From Astragalus membranaceus (lineage: Eukaryota; Streptophyta; Magnoliopsida; Fabales; Fabaceae), in NCBI GenBank assembly GCA_039519185.1, contig CM076849.1, forward strand, positions 83,933,289-83,997,288: a stretch of DNA of 64,000 nt, given 5' to 3'. The stretch's first letter is position 1. Each line of letters opens with the position of its first letter. The translations under genes and the position numbers were made by a program. Shown here piece by piece: positions 56,643 to 64,000 of the stretch. The notes below the pieces were generated by a model that searched no databases, was not told the DNA's origin, and worked only from the letters and a program-made list of their open reading frames with translations.

Positions 56643-56660
56643 GAGGGCCACTAGGGGGTC
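54912..56660 (+). pseudogene. Ty3/gypsy gag, broken
   Basis: Successive plus-strand frames (54894-55508, 55393-55788, 56055-56270 and following) make up a gag protein. It has a Gln/Pro-rich N-terminal part, then PYPEWVDRFVSLPRGF, FATFSGDDGKSTLEHISRF, LTGTAFS, and the continuing SPDSIQTWADMERCFHDRF, DEAVTNFIERFRKM. At least three frameshifts and several stops are present. A GA microsatellite (56595-56639) has expanded in the region that should encode the knuckle-proximal part. Confidence 0.8.
56595..56639 (+). repeat. (GA)n microsatellite inside gag
   Basis: About 22 GA units would translate as alternating Arg-Glu. It may have expanded from a short RE-rich coding stretch. Confidence 0.95.
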
Positions 56661-57490
56661 GAGTACCTCAATTAGTGTCAGTAGTTGACATTGAAGAAGA
56701 TTCTGACTATAATGAGTCAGTCGATTACGCGACAGACATCATGGTGGCCGAGATAGTCAAAGGAAAGACTTACCTATGTCCTGCTCTTAAGCCTGCCAAG
56801 GGGAAGGAGAAGGACGGGGTGGAAAATAGGTCTGAGTACTCCTTTGATATATCTAAAGCGGATCACCTGAATTCTGGGGAAATAAGGACCAGCCAAAAGC
56901 CCTCGAGGGAGATGTCTTTGCCGAGGAGGCCGAATGGGCTGCCTTGACAGAGCCGGAGAGACCAGTCACAGAAGGGATGCTGTTCGAGGAACCTACAGCG
57001 AATATGACTAGGCACTTGAAACCCCTCTACATTAAAGCCCACTTGAATGGGAAACTGTTTAACAGAGTATTTGTGGGTGGTGGGGATGTGCTGAACATCA
57101 ATGCCATTGGCGACAATGAAGAAGCTGGGCAAGAATGCTGAGGACCTCATCCCTACAACTATGACCATGACAAGCTTCATGGCCCACTCATCTCATGCCT
57201 TAGGTGTGTTGGTGGCCGATGTGACAGTTGGGTCTAAGGTAACCCGATTAGCTTTCTTTGTTATTGAGGGAAAACGTTCCTATGCTGTAATTCTGGGGGG
57301 AGATTGGATCCACACCAGTGAATGTGTTCCCTCCACTTTACATCAGAAATTAATGATATGGATGGATGATAAAGTGGAGATTGTAGAGGCCGATCCCAAT
57401 CCGTTCCCTGCCGAGGTAAAGATGTTTGAGGCTGTTTTCTATTCCCCCTACATGCGCCCTATAGCTGATAACTCTATTTTATATAGAGTT
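56660..57490 (+). pseudogene. Gag end and retropepsin of the plus-strand element, active site lost
   Basis: Frames 56675-56947, 56944-57141 and 57101-57514 give HLKPLYIKAHLNGKLFNRVF, then the protease region ending in LGVLVADVTVGSKVTRLAFF, LGGDWIHTSECVPSTLHQKL. The catalytic motif, normally V-D-x-G-(A/S), reads FVGGGDVLNI: the Asp is Gly and the following Ala is Asp, so the enzyme would be dead. Homology stops just after 57460. Confidence 0.75.
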
Positions 57491-57499
57491 ATTTATGCA

Positions 57500-58285
57500 T
57501 CTAAACCTAAATAATTACCTAAACTCAAGTACAATATGTGTTAAAAATAGTTGTATGAATAAAATAACAACATTTAAGGTTTTTAAGAAGGGTCACACTC
57601 ATGGCTTAGCATCTTGTATATATATATATATTGGTATGTTTGATGTGTTTGTTCAGTGCACCTGCAGTTGATGCACCTGCACAAAGAAACAACGGTGCAC
57701 CTGCGCTTAATGCTCCTGCACTGAAAACAGATTACAAATGAAAGAAGCACCATAGATCATACCAATGCACCAGCACTTCATTGATTACATCATGCTTAGT
57801 CATGGATCACATGGGGCACATGCAACTTGCAAATTTCGGCGCCTACCATAGAAGTTAGCTTTGAAGAGTCACTCACCTAGGGACACTTGGTCATCCATTA
57901 TTGGACCTCCATTTGTGTTTGAGTGTGGGATTCAATTTGCTATTTGAAGTTCAGAAACTTAACCCTAGTTAACTCCTCGAGTTAACTTAATCTCCAAGGA
58001 AGTCTCACTTTTTGAAGGCTATAAAAGGACCCTCACTTCTCATTTGAAAACGCACCTCAAGATATCAACAAGATATCCTTAGAATTAGTTTTAGATAGTT
58101 TTTAAGTTTTCAGGAAGGTAAGGAAGGAACTGACAACTTCTTTCTTCACTTCCACGTAGTGCTAGCTAAGTGCAGGGAATTAGTGCACCTGCATTGCTTG
58201 GGAATTCATGCAAAGGAACTCCAACTTATGTAACATTTACCTTGTTGCTTTGTTTTATGATTTCAAGTATATAAACATGTTCTAT

Positions 58286-58291
<6 letters not shown>
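57500..58291 (+). other. Unassigned LTR-like sequence with short GCACCTGCA repeats
   Basis: After the protease fragment the sequence turns AT-rich. GCACCTGCA-type phrases recur at 57658-57720 and again at 58188. A TATA box TATAAAAGGACCC (58020-58032) lies ahead of a leader-like stretch, which looks like part of an LTR. The boundaries and family are not recognised. Confidence 0.4.

Positions 58292-58374
<83 letters not shown>
58292..58374. repeat. (TA)n microsatellite, about 41 units
   Basis: An uninterrupted TA run ends exactly where the CACTA terminus starts. The CACTA may have inserted into it; the 3-bp duplication would be TAT. Confidence 0.95.
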
Positions 58375-58377
<3 letters not shown>

Positions 58378-58494
58378 TACAAAAAAAACGTCATTTAGTG
58401 ACCGATTTTTCGGTCACTATATGGGAAAAATCGGTCACTACACAGTTTAGTGACTGAATTTGCGACCCAAAAAAATCGGTCGCTATATCACTGG

Positions 58495-58870
58495 TCGCTA
58501 ATTGTAGCGACCGATTTAGTGACCGATATATAGCGACCGATTTAGTGACCGATTTTGGCGACCGATTTAGTGACCGATTTTGGTGACCGATTTAGTGACC
58601 AATTTTGGCGACCGATTTAGTGACCGATTTTGGCGACCGATTTAGTGGCTGATTGTTGTGACTGATTTAGAGACCGATTTTGGCGGCCGATTTAGTGACC
58701 ATTTTGGCGACCGATTTAGTGACTGATTGTTGTGACCGATTTAGAGACCGATTTTGGCGATCGATTTTAGCGACCGATTTTGGCGATCGATTTTAGCGAC
58801 CGATTTAGTGGCTGATTTTAGCGACCGATTTAATGACTAAAATTTAGTGACCGATTTTGTGACTGAATAC
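58495..58870 (-). repeat. CACTA subterminal array of GCGACCGATTTAGTGACCGATTTT-type 24-bp units
   Basis: At least ten units of GACCGATTTAGTGACCGATT and variants with TGGCGACCG or TTGTGACTG are packed in about 370 bp, decaying rightward. They would be the binding sites for the second transposon protein. Confidence 0.85.
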
Positions 58871-59282
58871 AATAACTGCTTTAGCAACCAATTTAGTGAC
58901 CGAATATAGTAACATAATTAGTGTCCAATTTAGAAATTGAAAGTTGTCTAGAGACCATATTGTATGACCAAATTCATCAGATTTTTTATTTTTTTTACTC
59001 ACTAATTCGATCTCCAACATAATGAATTCAACTTAATGAACAAAATGATTTTATTGTAACTTTTTTTACTTACTAATTTAATTTCTAACATATAGAGGGT
59101 TAGTATATATTTTTATACTTGATTGATTCATGCCAAATTATTTGCACAATAACAACACTTCATTGCATTAAAAACACAATGTACTTAATAAAAAAACATA
59201 ACAGTAATTTGAGTTTGTAATTAGATTTTAAATCATAACAAAAAACATCAAATGTTTAACTCTCTTAATCACTTTGTCCCTC

Positions 59283-59505
59283 TCAATCAGACTCTTCATG
59301 ATCTTCGTCATCCAGGTCTTCATTAAAGGGAGATTGTTGAGACTTCATCATTTCCATCAATTGTTTTATCATCTTGTTATTTTGTTCACTATGATAGAAT
59401 ATAGTCCATAGTCATACATTGTTCCTTTATTTACTCCAACTATATCACGCCACGTGTCAAACTGACTTGGTGGAATAGCTCCTTGCAAAGATGTGTGTAA
59501 AGTTT
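59283..59505 (-). pseudogene. CACTA Tnp-like protein, C-terminal remnant
   Basis: The minus strand reads RETLHTSLQGAIPPSQFDTW, RDIVGVNKGTMYDYGLY, then after a frameshift SEQNNKMIKQLMEMMKSQQS PFNEDLDDEDHEESD and a TGA. The short Gln/Met-rich helix and acidic tail resemble the ends of plant En/Spm second proteins. A splice-acceptor-like AACAG precedes it. Confidence 0.45.
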
Positions 59506-59509
59506 CCCT

Positions 59510-60845
59510 GTTACTTTAAAACCTGCTAAATGAAATAATAAGCAAGAGTATTCCAAAAAGTGCAAATTGCTAAACCTACATCACCATTAAAAATAAAAAC
59601 TCGAGTGAGGGTCCATCCTCCAGACCAACTTATGTAACAAAAAGTCACTGGTTCTCAATCAACTTATACATTAAATAAGCTAACTACTCAGAATGCAGTA
59701 GCAGCAGCCCCAGATATAGAGTGGTCAATGCACATGATGTCAAATTACAGGAGATGAACTTCAGAAACCGTAAACCAAAAAATAGGAGATGAACTCTTCC
59801 CTAATAATTTGCTACCCTCCATTCGGTTAACCCTCCTACTTAGACTCACCATTTTCCCAAATTGAGAAAATGAAGTGATTAAATTAATCAACATTCAGAG
59901 GAACAAAATTAAATTGAAACAAATACATTTGCCATGCTCAATAAAAAATATAGAGATTAAATTAATGAATTATAAGAGAAAGGGGAATTTACTTTCCCTG
60001 CCCTTACCACTACAGCTTATTATTCCATCTGTCAAATATATATGGGCTGAATAATTTGATTTTCGTGGCAAGCAGATCACGAACCACTAAACATCAATCC
60101 TCCTAATCAAGTTTACAACCACTCAACATCAATACATGCACTAAAATGGAACACATGTACCGTTTTTTGATGATGGCAAGTGTGAAATCTGTGCAGCAAT
60201 ATATTACAATGTTTCTCCATGTCATGCATCAGAGCTGCAAAAAAGTGAATAGCAACCTTAAAAAAGTGAATGAAAAAGGGAGGGGGGTCTCCCTTCAAGC
60301 TGTATTGATCCAACTAGAATTCCTTTAATGTTACAAGGACAAATAAACTAGAGTGAAAGCATAGTAGTAGTGGAAAAAAGACCAAAGTCATTAAAGATAG
60401 AGTATGTGAAGAGTAGATTAGAGGAGCTTGGAATCCACCTTTTTTTTTCTTGATTTTTTGGTAGTAACTTTCTCTTGGATTAGTAACCTGAAAAATACCA
60501 AATAAGAGAGAATTTTGGGTCCTAACAACTTGCAATATACATCCGGTATAAGAAGCAAAAACATAACCAACTAAGGCCAACTCCATGAAAAATGGCCTCA
60601 ACCATACCTAAAAAAGGCATTACTGATTTTGTGAGTAACCAAGGTAATGAAGTATCTAAAGGAATTGCTAAGAAGACTTGAAGTAAGAAAAATATCCTTA
60701 TTTCATCTGATACACTGAATATTAAACACTTTCATGAAAAGTAAATGGACTTCAAAATATGATAACATCATGTTAGGTAGTTTATTTTTCATGGTTGCAA
60801 AAACCCACGTGAGGATCTGCAGCCAGTTTCCATATTCTTATCATT
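59510..60845. other. No gene recognised
   Basis: AT-rich sequence, either introns of the CACTA gene or later insertions. Open frames here are short and lack domains. Confidence 0.4.
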
Positions 60846-61030
60846 AAGGGTCTGTTTGGGAGCTAGAGGGGGAGGGGAGGGGAAGGCTTTGGAGGGGAGG
60901 GGAAGGGAGGGTAAACCCACCCCTTGTTTGGAAGTTCCAGTTTGTCACATAGAGGGAAATGGGGGTTGGGTTTATAAATTGACATTTTTATCCCTTCGAT
61001 TTGGTCGCTGTTTCTTTTTCTTAATTGGCC
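60846..61030 (+). other. Possible terminus of another DNA transposon
   Basis: GGGTCTGTTTGGGAGCTAG followed by a G-rich AGGGGAGGGG stretch resembles the ends of several plant MITE/hAT-like families that begin GGGTCTGTTTGG. No complementary CCAAACAGACCC end is found in the window, so this is only a candidate. Confidence 0.3.
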
Positions 61031-62150
61031 CTGTCTACAACGTTTATGATTCAACAATTAAATAATTTTAACTATATTTTATTATATTCATTTTCCTTGT
61101 TTATGATTCAACAATTATTTTATTATTTCCAACGTTTAAATTGGCAGCCCATTGACTATAATAATTCTAACTATTATTTTATTATATTCCTTTTCCTTGT
61201 TTATGATTCAACAATTATTTTATCTATAATAATTTTAACTATTATTATTTTGTTTTAAAACATATTAAATAAAATTATAATTTTATTAAATCCCAGCTGA
61301 ATATTAATTATCTACATACACTTTGATTTACGAAAGTAAATTGGTAATTGGTAATACTTCAAATTGAACTTTAAATTCAATATTTCACTTGAAAATTAGA
61401 AAATTCAAAATGAGATAATAGTCATCAAACTCAGAATTACAGAGACATTGTTTTTGAAATAAAATATCAATTCATCTCTTTAACTATCTCAAAACAGAGA
61501 CCAAAACATGCTTTTCTTTCTTGAGAGAGTCGACTTCAAAGAAACGCGCATAAACATCCATTACCCGCACCCAAAAAAAAACACAAGATCAGTGTATACT
61601 TCAATTATGTCTCAACAGGGAAGTACATGCCAAGATCAGTGTCTGTAATCCACAACATAAATTATAAGTAGTGAGAACCGATAAGTGAGTTAGAGGAAAA
61701 GCAAGAGAACAACAACAACAAACCTACACTAATCTCTTGCATGCAGACTTAAAAGACACACATACACAAACCTACACTATTAGTATGATTAACTTATTAT
61801 TGCAAATAAACCTATATACTGAACAAATAAACAGATTCAAATGCAACAAATAAACCTACACTATTAGTATGATTAACTTATTATTACAGTAGCTATGATT
61901 TTTGGTAACAGAAACAAACTTAATTATAGGGAATCAGTGGGTTTAATTTTCTGCATTTTGACAAAGGAAATTAAATAGATTCTTAAAATTGTAAGACTGA
62001 TATCACAAATTCTTCTCACAGTAGAAACCAATGATACACAGAAGGTAAAGGAAACATACTAATAGTAAGCTTATAATGAATCTAATTAACATCAACATTA
62101 ACATCAACAACATCATAGACTTTCCACACAGTAGAACTTCAACTTGTTGA
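61031..62150. other. No gene recognised
   Basis: AT-rich, with short local duplications (TTTATGATTCAACAATTATTTTAT at 61079-61120 and 61196-61222). Confidence 0.4.
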
Positions 62151-62605
62151 AACAACAGCAAAACAGGCAAAACAGTAGGTCCTACACAAACAGCAAAACA
62201 GAATCAAATCAGAACCACTCAAAACAGAACTTCAACTTGTAGAACTTCAACTTGTTGAAACAGAACCACTAACAGCAAAACAGAATCAAATCAAAACAGC
62301 AGCTACTTGTTGAAACAGAACCACTAACAGCAAAACAGAATCAAATCAAAACAGCAGCTACTTGTTGAAACAGAACCACTCAAAACAGAACCAAAAGCAG
62401 CAAAACAGAATCAAATCAAAACAGCAGCTACTTGTTGAAACAGAACCACTAACAGCAAAACAGAATCAAATCAAAACAGCAGCTACTTGTTGAAACAGAA
62501 CCACTCAAAACAGAACCAAAAACAGCAAAACAGAATCAAATCAAAACAGCAGCTACTTGTTGAAACAGAATCAAACAGAACCACTCAAAACAGAACCATT
62601 CAAAA
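62150..62605. repeat. Tandem repeat of 55-75 bp units rich in AACAGAACCACT
   Basis: Units contain CAAAACAGAATCAAATCAAA and ACAGCAGCTACTTGTTGAAA, repeated at least five times with two length variants. The array abuts the end of the following minus-strand coding stretch. Confidence 0.88.
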
Positions 62606-62611
62606 CATAAA

Positions 62612-62878
62612 TTACCTTGATGAATTGAACATTATCTCTGTTAGAAAATTCTTCTGCCTATTTTTTGGGCATCCAAGCAATGCTCTAAGCTTATCTGGAT
62701 TTTCAAGGAGATAAACATATGTCCGAGTCAACAAATGATTATCTACTTGCAACTCTTCTAAAAGCTTCCAAACATCCTTTTCTAAAATAGGAAGCTTTTG
62801 ATGAATTTTCTCATATGCAGCAGTACTCTCTCTGAAAGCTTTCTCGTGAACCGCAGTGCTCTCTCTTGTTGTACACAT
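62612..62878 (-). CDS. Possible C-terminal part of a Myb/SANT-like transposon-associated or host protein
   Basis: The 88-codon frame (FRESTAAYEKIHQKLPILEK, DVWKLLEELQVDNHLLTRTY, VYLLENPDKLRALLGCPKNR) resembles the C-terminal helical tail of plant Myb_DNA-bind_3/L10-interacting-type proteins, where a similar alpha-helical end follows the DNA-binding domain. The Myb domain itself would lie to the right and was not found. It could be part of the CACTA second gene, a PIF/Harbinger accessory protein or a host gene. Confidence 0.3.
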   Translation of the reverse strand: MCTTRESTAVHEKAFRESTAAYEKIHQKLPILEKDVWKLLEELQVDNHLLTRTYVYLLENPDKLRALLGCPKNRQKNFLTEIMFNSSR

Positions 62879-62879
62879 G

Positions 62880-64000
62880 AACCTTGAAGCTCAAATCAAA
62901 ATTACATATCAAAAGACAAAATCAAATTTGTCATAGTTGTTCATTTTAGAAATCGAATGCAAGATTCAAAGCTAAGGAAAAGGAAACCTCATCCCAACAA
63001 ATCTAAAGTGAACAACAATGAAGAAAATATCTATACAAAGGTCGTCCAACATTATTATGAACTATGGTATTTCAAGGATACATAAATTTCACCAATTAAA
63101 GCTAATAAAGACAAACTAACAGCCTTCAAAGTGAACATCCAATGAAGAAAATATCTATCAATCCTTTATCTCAACCATGAAAGTTACATTGTATGGCAAT
63201 CCTCAGACCATACCCTTTATTTTTGCTGGCCAAAATCAAACTCTTCAAGTATATATGTATTATGCACAAAAACTGACAAATAAAAATTGCACAAGTATAC
63301 CATTCACTTGAGTGAAGAAACAAATATAAATTGCACAAGTATAGCAAGATAGAAACCAGTTGTCATAAGAGCTTATTCAACCATGCAATCTTCTCTGAAT
63401 TGGGTCTTGTCTCTTACTCTCTTTTCAATTTGTTGAATACTTGAATTTTTGCAATCAGACTTGACAAGGACAGTGAAAAACTGACTTCATATTCAACATG
63501 AAAAAGTATGAGTCAAGATTTCATACAAGACAATCGAGGATAAAGAACTCACCAATAACCAAGCAACCAAAAGCAGATAATAATAATAATTGCATTATGC
63601 AAATAAACACAAAGTATGAAATCAGCTGCTAAAATGCTGAACAACCAAGCCTCTAGCAGGTTACACTTCAAATTCCCACCACAAGAGGTACAATCGGACA
63701 CTGGACAAAAATCTACCTACAAAAATGTGGCATTCAAAACAAGTTTGATCCATACATTGGATGAAAATTATTCCCTCACGAAAATCCATACATTAACTAG
63801 GGACATCAGATAATAACAGAGTTTTTATCCAATTACCCTTAACAGTGTTTCAAGCTTATTCTTGACAAGGCGCATTTCAAAGCATATTGAATTCAAAGCA
63901 ACACAAAAACAACATAAAAGCAGGTTAATGTTACAAAAAGACAAAACTTCAAGAATTTGAAGTCATAAAACAGGACAAGGTGTAAGGCATACAAAGGTCC
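62880..64000. other. No gene recognised up to the window end
   Basis: AT-rich with no domain-bearing frame. The phrase GAACATCCAATGAAGAAAATATCTAT near 63130 partly repeats 63010-63040, a small local duplication. It may be intron of the gene ending at 62612. Confidence 0.4.

Larger units (their letters stand above)
53670..57490 (+). mobile_element. 5' half of a plus-strand Ty3/gypsy element
   Basis: LTR 53670-54883, primer site at 54890, gag and protease in order, then loss of homology at about 57490. No RT, integrase or second LTR is present in the window. It is inserted in the integrase of the Tat-type element. The gag style (PYPEWVDRF, FSGDDGKSTLEHISRFT) fits the Tat/Athila branch, but the lineage is not resolved. 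Confidence 0.78.
58375..64000 (-). mobile_element. CACTA (En/Spm) transposon, one end, continuing past the window
   Basis: It starts CACTACAAAAAAAACGTC, followed by an inverted pair around GTGACCGATTTTTCGGTCAC and a subterminal array. A Tnp-like C-terminal coding remnant lies on the minus strand at 59283-59505, so 58375 is the element's 3' end. No matching TTTTTTTTGTAGTG end is seen before 64000. How much of 59600-64000 belongs to it is uncertain. Confidence 0.65.

Noticed and set aside
58208..58450. 80-codon frame with a long Ile-Tyr run
   Set aside because: It is a translation of the TA microsatellite.
63616..63813. 65-codon plus-strand frame near the window end
   Set aside because: No domain, AT-rich context, length expected by chance.

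Overview
The window is nuclear DNA from a flowering plant, most likely a dicot. Genes are spliced, the DNA is AT-rich, and most of the sequence is nested transposable elements of plant families. An Ogre-type Ty3/gypsy element and a Tat-type element with an antisense extra ORF suggest a legume, but this is inference; nothing seen fixes the species.

Layout. 1-4534: 3' half of a CACTA (En/Spm) transposon, with the end of its TNP2-like transposase and a spliced gene ending in a Ulp1-type cysteine protease. 4977-13516: a decayed minus-strand Ty3/gypsy element with two LTRs, tRNA-iMet-type primer site, polypurine tract and broken gag-pol. 13517-16079: a quiet stretch with one recognisable exon of a prolyl 4-hydroxylase-like gene. 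16088-18461: a hAT transposon with an exact 8-bp target duplication and half a transposase. 19780-20565: a retroelement LTR-like remnant. 20569-24858: 3' parts of two LINEs, head to head. 25401-26450: intact single-exon fasciclin-like protein gene (minus). 26973-27849: non-autonomous hAT-like element. 29101-36396: intact nine-exon gene (minus) for a five-span membrane protein of about 553 residues, its introns filled with SINEs, LINE scraps and a Mutator-type foldback element. 36870-53669: one minus-strand Tat-like element (LTR, antisense Transposase_28 ORF, tandem repeats, end of pol) split by an Athila-like element, itself split by an Ogre-like element whose LTR carries a hAT-like insertion. 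53670-57500: 5' half of another Ty3/gypsy element (plus), with a 344-bp hAT MITE in its LTR. 58375-64000: one end of a second CACTA element and degenerate transposon coding sequence.

Only two loci look like working host genes: the fasciclin-like gene and the multi-span membrane protein gene. I rebuilt splice sites of the latter by hand; all nine exons join in frame with GT-AG introns. Everything else supportable is transposon-derived, mostly broken.

I saw no CRISPR array, rRNA, functional tRNA gene or organelle sequence, and no clear candidate for an undescribed biological system. The most distinctive items are the four-level nest, the hAT-like family shared between the nest and the intergenic region, a foldback element with 72-bp identical arms, CpG-rich short repeats in two unrelated LTRs, and a short upstream ORF that overlaps the membrane protein start codon.
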